Origin: Kumtagia sp044326205
GTDB taxonomy: Bacteria > Pseudomonadota > Alphaproteobacteria > Rhizobiales > Rhizobiaceae
DNA length: 64,000 nucleotides
NCBI RefSeq assembly: GCF_044326205.1
Contig: NZ_JBIRCY010000013.1
Location: forward strand, 1-64,000
Reading direction: 5' to 3'
Shown here: piece by piece, positions 1-7,632 of the stretch
How the letters are laid out: each line of letters opens with the position of its first letter
How positions within the stretch are numbered: position 1 is the first letter of the stretch
The notes under the pieces: model-generated
What the model was told of the DNA's origin: nothing
The model's input: only the letters and a program-made list of their open reading frames with translations
Databases searched by the model: none
Translations under genes and position numbers: made by a program

Positions 1-118
1 CCTCTCCCCTGCCCGGGGGAGAGGAAGAACGGCCGCGAGGTTAGCGCCAGTCGTCGACGCTGCCTTCCTCTCCCCCCGGCAGGGGGAGAGGTGGCCCGAA
101 GGGCCGGAGTGGGGGTGA
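1..118. repeat. GC-rich palindromic intergenic repeat (left part cut by window edge)
   Basis: Two palindromes of the form CCTCTCCCC...GGGGAGAGG occur at 1-24 and 67-91, roughly inverted copies of each other. A smaller GGCCC-GAA-GGGCC hairpin follows at 94-106, then a G-rich tail to about 118. No convincing gene covers them. The layout resembles the mosaic palindromic repeats common between genes in rhizobia. The element lies just downstream of the minus-strand binding-protein gene, where it could stabilise or end that transcript. The class name is an inference. Confidence 0.6.
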
Positions 119-156
119 TGCGGCGCGGGAACTCCCGCGCCGATAGCCGACGCCTA

Positions 157-1311
157 TTACCGTCCCCCGATCACGCCGATATAATCCGACACCCAACGGT
201 AGTACGGCACGCACTGGTCGTTCTGCGTGGCGCATTTGCTGACAGGCGTCTTCCAGAACTTGATCTTCTCGAAATCGTCGAAACCGTTGGTCTTGCAGCC
301 TTCGTCGGTCAGCAGCGCGTTGCCCTTGCAGGCGGCGGGCACGGCCGGGTTGGAGCCGAACCAGGCGGCGAGGTCGCCCTGCACCTTCGGCGACAGCGAA
401 TGCTCCATCCACATATAGGCGCAGTTGGGGTTGGCCGCGTCGGCGGCCATCATCGTGGTGTCCGCCCATCCGGTTGCGCCCTCCTGCGGAATTGTCGAGG
501 CGACGGGCTGCTTCTCGGCCGCGAGCAGATTGACCTGGAACGGCCACGAGCCGGACGCCACGACGCCCTCGGTCTTAAAGTCGTCGATCTGGATCATGGC
601 GTCGTGCCAATAGCGGCCGACCAGCGTGCGCTGGGTCCGCAGCAGGTCGAGCGCCGCCTTGTATTGATCCTCGTTGAGCTCGTAGGGGTCCTTGATGCCG
701 AGGTCAGGCTTGGCCGACATCAGGTAGTTGGCGGCATCGGCGACATGGATCGGCCCATCATAGGCTTGCACCCGGCCCTTGTTGGACTTGCCGTCGGGCA
801 GCGCCATCTCCTCAAAGACGACGTTCCAGCTCTTCGGCGCTTCCTTGAAAACCGTCGTGTTGTACATCAGCACGTTCGGTCCCCACTGATAGGGAACGCC
901 GTAATGCGCGCCGTCGACCGTGAACCAGGGCGCATCCTTCAAGCGGTCGTCGACCGTCGACCAGCTCTTGATCAGATCGATGTTGACCGGCTGGACGCGC
1001 TTGCCGGCGATCAGGCGCAGCGAGGCGTCGCCCGAGGCGGTCACGAGGTCGTATCCGCCTTCGTTCATCAGCGCGACCATCTCGTCGGAGGTGGCGGCGG
1101 TCTTCACATTGACCTTGCAGGAGGTGGCCTTCTCGAAATCCGTCACCCAGTCGTAGTTCTTGTCGGTCTCGCCGCGCTCGATGTAGCCGGCCCAGGCGAT
1201 GATGTTGACCTGGCCTTCACCCGCGCCGATTTCCTTGACTTGCGCCACCGCCTGGCCGCTTGCGGAGAGCGCCAGCGCCAACGCCGTGCAGGACTTGAGA
1301 ACTCTCTTCAT
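157..1311 (-). CDS. Polyamine-type ABC transporter periplasmic substrate-binding protein
   Basis: A 384-residue exported protein with a clear Sec signal peptide (about residues 1-23, ending in QAVA). The mature part starts with a NIIAWAGYIE segment typical of PotD/PotF-family spermidine/putrescine-binding proteins, and the whole follows that family in length and layout. It would capture a small cationic or related solute in the periplasm and pass it to an inner-membrane ABC permease. No permease or ATPase is seen nearby, so partners would lie beyond the left edge on the same strand. The start at 1311 is preferred over 1326 because GGGAG lies about 8 nt before it. A 17-bp palindrome lies about 110 bp upstream. 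The exact ligand cannot be read from sequence. Confidence 0.88.
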   Translation of the reverse strand: MKRVLKSCTALALALSASGQAVAQVKEIGAGEGQVNIIAWAGYIERGETDKNYDWVTDFEKATSCKVNVKTAATSDEMVALMNEGGYDLVTASGDASLRLIAGKRVQPVNIDLIKSWSTVDDRLKDAPWFTVDGAHYGVPYQWGPNVLMYNTTVFKEAPKSWNVVFEEMALPDGKSNKGRVQAYDGPIHVADAANYLMSAKPDLGIKDPYELNEDQYKAALDLLRTQRTLVGRYWHDAMIQIDDFKTEGVVASGSWPFQVNLLAAEKQPVASTIPQEGATGWADTTMMAADAANPNCAYMWMEHSLSPKVQGDLAAWFGSNPAVPAACKGNALLTDEGCKTNGFDDFEKIKFWKTPVSKCATQNDQCVPYYRWVSDYIGVIGGR

Positions 1312-1420
1312 CGTCACGTCTCCCATTAACGGGCGTCGCTCATGAGCGGCGACTTCAGCCCCATGTATGCAAAGTGACGCGAATTCGTTGCATTCGCAAA
1401 TCCATTTGGCAGAAAGCCGG

Positions 1421-1437
1421 TATCGGTTTTACCGATA
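1421..1437. promoter_or_regulatory. Perfect 7-3-7 palindrome, candidate operator of the binding-protein gene
   Basis: TATCGGT-TTT-ACCGATA is a perfect inverted repeat with a 3-bp centre, about 110 bp upstream of the minus-strand binding-protein start. It sits in the 206-bp gap between that gene and the Uma2-like gene. Palindromes of this size in front of transporter genes are usually regulator sites (LysR- or GntR-like). Which regulator binds is unknown. Confidence 0.5.
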
Positions 1438-1517
1438 GATATGGAGAGACAGGCAAAGCAGCCAGATGGGACACGAAACGATCCAGGCCGAAAGCCTGAG
1501 TAGATTTCGCTGATCGC

Positions 1518-2117
1518 CTAAATCTCTTCGAGTTCAGCGAGCGTCACGGCAAGGCCAGGTACGGCCTGGGAAACCAGTGTCTGGTCCTCGGAAAACCTGA
1601 CGATCTCGTCGTAACCTTCCAGCGCCGGGCGCCTGTGGACATGCACGACACGCGACACCGCCTCGACGACCCACAATTCCGGCACGCCGAAATTCGCGTA
1701 AATCCTCGCTTTGCGGCCGAGGTCCCACTTCAGGCTGGAATCGGCGATCTCAACCGCGAGAAGCGCGGTGCGGGGATTGAGATTGGCGAGACCATCCGCC
1801 TTGCGGAAGAAAATGAAGTCGGGTTCGACGAAGCTGTCCTCGCTGAGCCGGAAAGTCGTCGCGACGGCCACGCGGAACTCTTCCGAAGTATTCCGCACCA
1901 GATGGTAGCTGAGCGCATTTTTCAGGAGTTCGTGGTGGAGGCCTTTCGCATCCATCGGCACGAGTTCGCCACCGATCAGTTCGAAACGCTCGTCCTTATC
2001 GATGATTCCAGCCCGCGTCGCAGCTTCGATCTCGGCCACAGTCCAGCGCCGTCGCATCAGCCCCTCGGCGGCCTGAGTGGCGGGCGAAAGCCCGGGAGAT
2101 CGAAACTGCTGGTTCAT
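1518..2117 (-). CDS. Uma2 family (DUF820) putative endonuclease-fold protein
   Basis: A 199-residue protein matching the Uma2/DUF820 family, which has a PD-(D/E)XK restriction-endonuclease-like fold. The region FELIGGELVPM (about 45-55) is the usual family start. VEPDFIFF (about 97-104) holds the PD pair, LLAVEIADSS (about 119-128) supplies the E-x-S strand, and Y-x3-GVPELWVV follows. These are the expected catalytic-core elements, so an active nuclease fold is plausible. Biological roles of this family are poorly known. It stands alone, transcribed in the same direction as its neighbours, with about 130 bp to the methyltransferase upstream. No partner toxin, antitoxin or methylase pair is evident. 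Confidence 0.85.
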   Translation of the reverse strand: MNQQFRSPGLSPATQAAEGLMRRRWTVAEIEAATRAGIIDKDERFELIGGELVPMDAKGLHHELLKNALSYHLVRNTSEEFRVAVATTFRLSEDSFVEPDFIFFRKADGLANLNPRTALLAVEIADSSLKWDLGRKARIYANFGVPELWVVEAVSRVVHVHRRPALEGYDEIVRFSEDQTLVSQAVPGLAVTLAELEEI

Positions 2118-2245
2118 AATGCAAGGATAACAGCGGCCGGCCAGGGAGCAAACAGCTCGCTAGCGCTGGTTGCTTCCAAAATTCCAGGTGTGCTTTCCGC
2201 CGAGGCGATATCTAATAATCCGACGCACCCAATCCAGGAGGCATG

Positions 2246-3088
2246 TCATGCCCGCGCCGTTGCCAGCCAGCAAGCGGCTGTGAACCGCGCGAAGCCTCCC
2301 TCGACAAACGGCGCAAACGCCTGGCGCAGCACCCCGGCCACCTTTTCCGCCGTGGGTCCATCGGCCTCCCGCAAGGCGTTGCCGACCGGCCCAAGCCGCG
2401 TGACATAAGTCATCAGGTCGTCCTCGCTCACCCGGCATGCAACGTCCGCCGGCTGAAGTTCGACCGCCGCCCAGCCGCTCGCCTCCAGAATCGACGTCAC
2501 CCGGGATTTGTCTGCAAAGGCGAACTGCCCTGGGGCATCCGGATTGGGCGGCGGCATAGGCGGCAGGAACGGAGCGGCTGCACGAGCCGCCGTCGTCATG
2601 AACGCGTTCTCGGCCGGACTGCGCCAGGCGACGAACGCGAGCTTCGCGCCGGCCCGCGCCGATCGGCGGATGTTGGCGAAAGCCGCCACGGGATCGTCGA
2701 AGAACATGACGCCGAACCGCGAGATCACCGCGTTGTAGCGCCTCTGGTCGAGCGCGTAGACCTGCGCATCGCCTTCGATGAAGCTCACATTCGCGACACC
2801 TTCCGCGGCCGCCCGCTTTCTCGCGGCCGCAATCAGCGGATGCGAAATGTCGAGCCCCAAGCAACGGCCGCTTTCGCCGACGCGGCGCGCCATCGCCAGC
2901 GTGGTGGCGCCGCAGCCACAACCGATGTCGAGGACATGACCGCCCTCGCCCGGATAGCCGGCGTCGACGACGAGCCGCCCGAACGGCTCCAGCAGACGGT
3001 CAAGCAGGGCCTGCATCTCGACCCAGGCTTCGCCGCTGCCCTTGTTCCAGAGTTCTGTCTGATCACGATTGGGCGAAATATCCGACAT
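2246..3088 (-). CDS. Class I SAM-dependent methyltransferase (UbiE/COQ5-like)
   Basis: A 280-residue cytoplasmic methyltransferase. Motif I reads VLDIGCGCGATTL (about 52-64), followed by the acidic LGLDIS strand, an EGDAQVYAL motif and a FGVMFFDDP motif. This is a standard Rossmann-fold SAM-binding core. The C-terminal part, with PPPNPDAPGQFAFAD and LTR/VGNAL-like helices, matches small-molecule methyltransferases of unknown substrate. AAGGA lies about 9 nt before ATG 3088. The gene is divergent from a MerR-type regulator, and a promoter with a 19-bp spacer reads toward it, so MerR-type activation by an effector is likely. Substrate unknown. Confidence 0.87.
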   Translation of the reverse strand: MSDISPNRDQTELWNKGSGEAWVEMQALLDRLLEPFGRLVVDAGYPGEGGHVLDIGCGCGATTLAMARRVGESGRCLGLDISHPLIAAARKRAAAEGVANVSFIEGDAQVYALDQRRYNAVISRFGVMFFDDPVAAFANIRRSARAGAKLAFVAWRSPAENAFMTTAARAAAPFLPPMPPPNPDAPGQFAFADKSRVTSILEASGWAAVELQPADVACRVSEDDLMTYVTRLGPVGNALREADGPTAEKVAGVLRQAFAPFVEGGFARFTAACWLATARA

Positions 3089-3130
3089 CGGGTTTGTCCT
3101 TTGAGGTTGATTGCTTTGACGGTTTGAAGC

Positions 3131-3161
3131 AGTCTACGAGTTCAAGCCGACTTGAGGTCAA
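3131..3161 (-). promoter_or_regulatory. MerR-type promoter/operator (19-bp spacer) for the methyltransferase gene
   Basis: Read on the minus strand, TTGACC (3161-3156) and TAGACT (3136-3131) are separated by exactly 19 bp. The spacer contains the dyad TCAAG-TCGG-CTTGA (3155-3142). Over-long 19-20 bp spacers with a central dyad are the hallmark of promoters that MerR-family proteins activate by DNA distortion. The divergent neighbour encodes such a protein. The predicted start point is 30-40 nt before the methyltransferase ATG. Confidence 0.7.
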
Positions 3162-3163
3162 GC

Positions 3164-3655
3164 GTGAAAGATCCGGATATCGTCGAGGTCGCGCGCCAGT
3201 CCGGCGTGCCGGCGTCCACGCTGCGTTTCTACGAGGAAAAGGGGCTCGTCGCATCGGTCGGGCGACGCGGCCTCAAGCGGCTGTTCGACCCCGGCATCTT
3301 CGAGCGCCTGGCGCTGATCTCGCTGGCGCGCGCCTCCGGATTCTCGCTGGACGAGATCAGGGACATGCTGGCAGCTGACGGCAGGCCAAGCTTTGACCGC
3401 GCACGGCTGTCGGCCAAGGCGGAGGAACTCGACCGGACGATCGAGCGGCTGACCGCGATGCGCGAGGGGCTGCGCCATGCCGCTGCATGTCCGGCGCCGA
3501 GCCTGATGGAGTGTCCGACATTCCGCCGCATGGTGCGGCTGGCCGGCGCCGGCGCTTTCGAACCGCCGCCGAAGCAGGCTTTCAAAGCCGAGCAGGTTAG
3601 CGCGCCTGTCCTCCCAGCCGCCGCACCATCCGCTGCCCCTGCGCGACGCCGATGA
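3164..3655 (+). CDS. MerR family transcriptional regulator
   Basis: About 163 residues. The N-terminal winged helix has the family signature VARQSGVPASTLRFYEEKGL followed by RLFDPGIFERL and SGFSLDEIRDML, then a coiled-coil dimerisation helix (AKAEELDRTIERLTAMREGL). The C-terminal part has two cysteines (ACPAPSLMEC) that could bind an effector or metal. The tail is Ala/Pro rich. GTG 3164 is chosen because GAGG lies 6 nt before it. A TTG at 3152 in the same frame falls inside the operator dyad. Its 3' end overlaps the convergent LysR gene by 59 bp. It probably represses and activates the divergent methyltransferase gene. Confidence 0.85.
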   Translation: MKDPDIVEVARQSGVPASTLRFYEEKGLVASVGRRGLKRLFDPGIFERLALISLARASGFSLDEIRDMLAADGRPSFDRARLSAKAEELDRTIERLTAMREGLRHAAACPAPSLMECPTFRRMVRLAGAGAFEPPPKQAFKAEQVSAPVLPAAAPSAAPARRR

Positions 3656-4520
3656 AGTCGCGTGCGGCCTGGGTGAGGCCGGACCCGCGCCGCCACACCA
3701 TGCCGACCTGTACGACCGGCAGCGAGCCGGAAATGTCGCGCGATTCGATGCGGTCGCCTTCCAGCGACCACGGTCGATAGACAAGGTCGGGCAAGAGCGC
3801 GATGCCGGCGCCGGTGGCGACCAGGCTGCGCACCGCCTCGACCGAGCGGGTGCGGAACGCGACGTGCGGCCGGGCGCCGAGGGCCGCCAGCAGCTTGCCG
3901 GTGTTCTCCTCGATCTCATCCACGGTCAGCATGATCAGCGGTTCCGCGACGATGTCGTTGATGCCGATGATGTCGGCGCTGGAGAGCGGGTGCCCGAGCG
4001 GCAGCCATAGGCGATAGGGCGACACTTCGAGGATTTCCGCTTGCAACGCCATGCGGTCGCGCAAATTGGAGATGACCATCACCGCGACGTCGAGTTCGCC
4101 ACCGACCAGCAGGTGCTCCAGATAGTCGCCATTGTCCTCGATAGCGCCGATTTCCACGCTGGGAAAACCGCGGCGATAGCGCGCCAGCAGGTCGGACAGC
4201 ACGTAGCCCGCGACCAGCGAGGTTACGCCGAGCTGAAGCCGGCCGCTAGCCCGCTCCTGATGCCCGGAAAAGGTGCGGCGCGCATCCGAGACATCAGCAA
4301 GGATCTTGGTGGCGTGGCGGAGGAACTGGTGGCCCTTGTGAGTGATCGTCAGACCGCGCGGATGGCGGTCGAAGAGCTCGACGCCGAGGTCACCCTCGAG
4401 TTCCTTCACCGCCTCGGTGACGGAAGATTGCGAGATCGAAAGGTTTTGGGCGGCACGCGACACCGAGCCCTGCTCGGCCACCGCCACGAAGAACTGCAAC
4501 TGCCTCAGGGTGAACGCCAT
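3597..4520 (-). CDS. LysR family transcriptional regulator
   Basis: About 307 residues. The N-terminal helix-turn-helix reads LRQLQFFVAVAEQGSVSRAAQNLSISQ (in pieces) then SVTEAVKELEGDLGVELFDR, the standard LysR DNA-binding signature. The remaining ~220 residues form the two-lobed periplasmic-binding-like effector domain (RLQLGVTSLVAGYVL, then DVAVMVIS and LPLGHPLS). ATG 4520 is preferred to an upstream GTG at 4535 because homologues start at this point. It lies 47 bp downstream of the DeoR-type gene on the same strand and may be cotranscribed with it. The target is not evident from context. Confidence 0.9.
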   Translation of the reverse strand: MAFTLRQLQFFVAVAEQGSVSRAAQNLSISQSSVTEAVKELEGDLGVELFDRHPRGLTITHKGHQFLRHATKILADVSDARRTFSGHQERASGRLQLGVTSLVAGYVLSDLLARYRRGFPSVEIGAIEDNGDYLEHLLVGGELDVAVMVISNLRDRMALQAEILEVSPYRLWLPLGHPLSSADIIGINDIVAEPLIMLTVDEIEENTGKLLAALGARPHVAFRTRSVEAVRSLVATGAGIALLPDLVYRPWSLEGDRIESRDISGSLPVVQVGMVWRRGSGLTQAARDFIGVAQGQRMVRRLGGQAR

Positions 4521-4567
4521 CCGCCGAATAGACACCGGCCCGCCGGGCTTGGAAAGCCGGGAAGCTC

Positions 4568-5332
4568 CTACGGGCTTGCGATGGTCAGCTTCGCGCCGGC
4601 CTTGTCGATCGCATGCCCGACATCGCGCGGCGGAAGCCGGTCGGTGACGATTTCGCCGAAACCGTCGAAGCCGCAGACCTGCACCAGCCCCTGGCGGCCG
4701 AACTTGGTATGGTCGGTGATGACGACTCGGCGGGCGCCGCGCGTCAGCACCATGCGCGCGAATTCCGCCTCCTCGAGGTCGTAATCCATGACGCCCATGA
4801 CGGCATCGACCGCGCCGGTGCTGATCACCGCGTGGTTGACGCTGAAGCGGCTGACGAAATCCACCGCCGAACCGCCGAAGGCCGCACCCGAATCGCTGCG
4901 CAGTTCACCGCCGGCCATATAGACCTTGTTGCCGTTGACGGTGGCCAGCGTGCGGGCGATGTCGGACGAGTTGGTGATCACCGTGAGGCGCCGGTGGCTG
5001 AGCAATTCGCGGGCGAGGAAGCTGGTGGTCGTGCCGGTGTCGAGCATGATCGAATCGCCGTCGTTGATGGTGGCGGCGACCGCCTTGGCGATGGCCCGCT
5101 TGGCCTCGGCATTTTCGCGCATGCGGCGCTCGAACGGCGCCTCGCCCGCCAAGGCCGGCAGGCCGATCGCCCCATGCATCTTCAGCACCGAGCCGTCGCC
5201 GGTCAGGGGCTTCACATCGCGGCGCACAGTCTCCAGCGACACGTTGAGCTTGGCAGCCAGATCGGCGATGGTGATTGTGCCGGCTTCCTGCACGAGGCGG
5301 AGGATTTCACCGTGGCGCTTCGAGTGGTTCAT
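4568..5332 (-). CDS. DeoR/GlpR family transcriptional regulator
   Basis: 254 residues, the usual length for DeoR/GlpR repressors. The N-terminal helix-turn-helix includes RHGEILRLVQEAGTITIADLA then LNVSLETVRRDV. The C-terminal sugar-phosphate sensor domain has DGDSIMLDTGTTTSFLA, VITNSSDIA and the GG...S...GGSAVDF segments typical of the family. Such proteins repress carbohydrate genes until a phosphorylated sugar binds. The gene is divergent from a kinase-fold gene, with an inverted repeat between them, so it may control itself and that neighbour. No sugar transporter is adjacent. Confidence 0.9.
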   Translation of the reverse strand: MNHSKRHGEILRLVQEAGTITIADLAAKLNVSLETVRRDVKPLTGDGSVLKMHGAIGLPALAGEAPFERRMRENAEAKRAIAKAVAATINDGDSIMLDTGTTTSFLARELLSHRRLTVITNSSDIARTLATVNGNKVYMAGGELRSDSGAAFGGSAVDFVSRFSVNHAVISTGAVDAVMGVMDYDLEEAEFARMVLTRGARRVVITDHTKFGRQGLVQVCGFDGFGEIVTDRLPPRDVGHAIDKAGAKLTIASP

Positions 5333-5382
5333 GCTGGTCTCGCCGTCGCGAATTTTTTCCCGACCGGTTCTTAGGCGAATAA

Positions 5383-5408
5383 CCGTCTAATGACAATAAA
5401 CCAGACGG
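5383..5408. promoter_or_regulatory. Inverted repeat in the deoR-kinase intergenic region
   Basis: CCGTCT and AGACGG form a perfect 6-bp inverted repeat around a 14-bp AT-rich centre. It lies in the 171-bp divergent gap between the DeoR-type regulator and the kinase-fold gene. It is a candidate DeoR operator, inferred from position and symmetry only. Confidence 0.35.
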
Positions 5409-5503
5409 CTTTTCAGGCAAAAACACAGAAATAACCACGTCCTTCATTGACTCGGCGGGAGCAGCAAAAGAAACTCGCGCCCCGCAGCCAGAAAAGGATC
5501 GGC

Positions 5504-6382
5504 ATGAGCGTTACCGAAGACCGCATCCGCGCATTGCCGCTGTGGAAGAGCCGGATAACGATCGAGCCCCTGAGAGGCGGCCTCAGCAACGAAAGTTTCC
5601 TTATCACCGAATCGGGCGGCAGGCACGTGGTGCGCATCGGCCGCGACTTTCCTTTCCACCATGTTTTTCGCGAGCGCGAGATCATGGCGGCGCGGGCCGC
5701 CCACGCAGCCGGTTTCGGTCCAGAGGTGCGTTATGCCGAACCTGGCATCATGGTGACGGAATTCCTTGGGGCAAAGACTTTTGACGGCAAAGATGTGCGC
5801 GCCAATGTGGCGCGTATCGCCGCGCTGATCCGGCATTTCCACGAGGAGATGCCGCGGCATGTGTCGGGCGCCGGCTTCATGTTCTGGGTTTTTCACGTGC
5901 TGCGCGACTATGCCCGCACGCTGGAAGCTGGCGGCAGCCGGATGAAGAGCGAGCTGCCGCATTTCCTGTCGCTTGCCGACGAACTGGAGGCCGCGCAAAA
6001 ACCGCTGCCGATCGTCTTCGGCCATAACGACCTGCTGCCGGCCAACTTCCTCGACGACGGCGAAAAGCTCTGGCTGATCGACTTCGAATATGCCGGCTTC
6101 AACACGGCGATGTTCGACCTGGCGGGCACCGCGTCGAATGCCGGGATGAGCGAACAGGAGGCCGATGCTCTGCTTGCCCTCTATTTCGGCGCCGAGCCGG
6201 ACCCGGCGCTCCGCCGTGCGCACGCCTCCATGCAATGCGCCTCGCTGCTGCGCGAGGCGATGTGGGGTCTCGTATCCGAACTGCATATGAAGGCGCCGGG
6301 CGTCGACTACGTCGCCTACACGGCCGATAACCTCGAACGGCTGGACGCCGCTCTGGAGCGCTATCGTTCGACGTTCGGATAG
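5504..6382 (+). CDS. Choline/ethanolamine kinase-like (APH-fold) phosphotransferase
   Basis: 292 residues. The fold is that of aminoglycoside phosphotransferases and choline kinases. A nucleotide-binding region reads LRGGLSNESFLI (about 22-33), the catalytic loop is FGHNDLLPANFL (H-N-D...N), and the metal-binding motif is LIDFEYAG. These are the complete kinase residues. Bacterial relatives phosphorylate choline, ethanolamine, thiamine or small alcohols, and the substrate here is not known. ATG 5504 has AAAAGGA 6-8 nt upstream and is preferred over an upstream start at 5447. Divergent from the DeoR-type gene. Confidence 0.82.
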   Translation: MSVTEDRIRALPLWKSRITIEPLRGGLSNESFLITESGGRHVVRIGRDFPFHHVFREREIMAARAAHAAGFGPEVRYAEPGIMVTEFLGAKTFDGKDVRANVARIAALIRHFHEEMPRHVSGAGFMFWVFHVLRDYARTLEAGGSRMKSELPHFLSLADELEAAQKPLPIVFGHNDLLPANFLDDGEKLWLIDFEYAGFNTAMFDLAGTASNAGMSEQEADALLALYFGAEPDPALRRAHASMQCASLLREAMWGLVSELHMKAPGVDYVAYTADNLERLDAALERYRSTFG

Positions 6383-6454
6383 TAGCGCCGAATTGCGCTT
6401 AACCATCCGGCGCTCCGTGATAGTCTGCTTCCCATCAAGCTGGGGAGCGTACCC

Positions 6455-7084
6455 ATGGCCACGCATTTCGTGGAAGGCGAGACGATCGACGTCGGATTCG
6501 ACGGGAAAAAATGCATCCATTCGCGCAATTGCGTGCTCGGGCATCCGGAAGTCTTCGTGCCGAACGCCCCAGGCGAATGGATTCACCCCGACGCGGCATC
6601 CGCCGAGGCGATCGTCAGGGTCGCCGAAAATTGCCCGTCGGGTGCGATCACCTACCGCCGCAAGGACGGCGGGCCGGCCGAAGTCCCGCCTGTGGTCAAT
6701 ACCGTCCGCATCCGCGAGAACGGGCCGCTGGCGATGAATGCAGAGCTGGTGATCGATGGCCAGACGGTGCTGCGGGCGACGCTCTGCCGCTGCGGCGCAT
6801 CCGCCAGAAAACCGTTCTGCGACGGCAGCCACACCAAGGCCGGCTTCACCGCCACCGGCGAACCGGCGATCAAGGAGTCGCAGCCGCTTGCGGCGCGCAA
6901 TGGCCCCGTAAAAGTTGCGCCGCAACCGAACGGCCCGCTGCGGCTGGACGGAAACCTGGAGATCGTCTCCGGCACGGGGCACACGATCGACCGGGTCACC
7001 CGCACCTTCCTGTGCCGCTGCGGTCATTCGCAGAACAAACCATTTTGCGATGGCAGCCATAAAGCGGCAGGATTCGTCGGATAA
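6455..7084 (+). CDS. Ferredoxin-like domain fused to two CDGSH iron-sulfur domains
   Basis: 209 residues with three predicted Fe-S sites. The first (about 13-70) is a divergent 4Fe-4S domain of the Fer4_19 kind, with Cys20, Cys26 and the CPSGAI motif at Cys60. Two mitoNEET-type CDGSH domains follow, each with C-x-C-x9-C-x3-H spacing: CRCGASARKPFCDGSH at 111-126 and CRCGHSQNKPFCDGSH at 187-202. Each CDGSH site should hold a 2Fe-2S cluster with three Cys and one His ligand. The protein lacks a signal peptide and is probably a cytosolic electron carrier or redox sensor. It is followed 10 bp later by a CAP-domain lipoprotein gene. Confidence 0.9.
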   Translation: MATHFVEGETIDVGFDGKKCIHSRNCVLGHPEVFVPNAPGEWIHPDAASAEAIVRVAENCPSGAITYRRKDGGPAEVPPVVNTVRIRENGPLAMNAELVIDGQTVLRATLCRCGASARKPFCDGSHTKAGFTATGEPAIKESQPLAARNGPVKVAPQPNGPLRLDGNLEIVSGTGHTIDRVTRTFLCRCGHSQNKPFCDGSHKAAGFVG

Positions 7085-7094
7085 CGCGCGCCGC

Positions 7095-7586
7095 ATGAAG
7101 AGTATTTCCATCGACCGCCGCTTGTTCTTATCCGAAAGCGTGGCCATGCTCGGCCTCGCGGCAGCGGGCTGCCGAAGCACGGTGCTGGAGGTTGGCGAGG
7201 GCGCCGGCGCCTCGGCGGCGGGCCAAAGCGCTCTCGCGCAAATCCGTTCGTCGAACGGCCTGCCGCCGCTCTCGGCGGACCCGACGCTGGAACAGGCAGC
7301 GCTGCACCAGGCCGGATACATGGCGCGCAGCGGGCGGATGGCGCACACGACCGGCTGGGGCAAGGATTTCGTCTCGCGCATGCGTGTCGACGGCGTGCGG
7401 GGTGCTGCGGCCGAAAACGTCGCCTATGGCGACATGGAGCCCAGCGAACTGTTTTCGCGCTGGATGGGCTCTTCCGGCCACCGCCGCAATATGCTTGACC
7501 CCGCTTTTTCGCGGTTCGGCCTCGCCTATGTGCGCGAAGCAACCAATCCGCAGCGCCGCTACTGGGCGCTGGTGCTGGCCAGCTGA
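7095..7586 (+). CDS. CAP-domain (SCP/PR1) exported lipoprotein
   Basis: 163 residues. The N-terminus has twin arginines (DRRLFLSES) and a lipobox LAAAGC, so it is probably a Tat-exported lipoprotein with Cys about 26. The remainder is a CAP/SCP domain, with NGLPPLSADPTLEQAALHQA, the conserved His in RMAHT, AAENVAYG, and W-x2-SSGHRRNMLDP near the C-terminus. Bacterial CAP proteins are cell-envelope proteins of uncertain activity. ATG 7095 starts right at the signal peptide. The upstream reading frame overlaps the Fe-S gene and is not used. Confidence 0.87.
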   Translation: MKSISIDRRLFLSESVAMLGLAAAGCRSTVLEVGEGAGASAAGQSALAQIRSSNGLPPLSADPTLEQAALHQAGYMARSGRMAHTTGWGKDFVSRMRVDGVRGAAAENVAYGDMEPSELFSRWMGSSGHRRNMLDPAFSRFGLAYVREATNPQRRYWALVLAS

Positions 7587-7632
7587 CGAGCCCACCGCAA
7601 AGCTGCCAAGAGCGAACTTCAATTCTGGGTAA

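Noticed and set aside
1..547. Minus-strand frame covering 41-547 near the left repeats
   Set aside because: It overlaps the binding-protein C-terminus in another frame and runs into palindromic repeats; no domain.
5444..7381. 645-residue open frame on the minus strand
   Set aside because: It is antisense to the kinase-fold, Fe-S and CAP genes, all of which have clear motifs.
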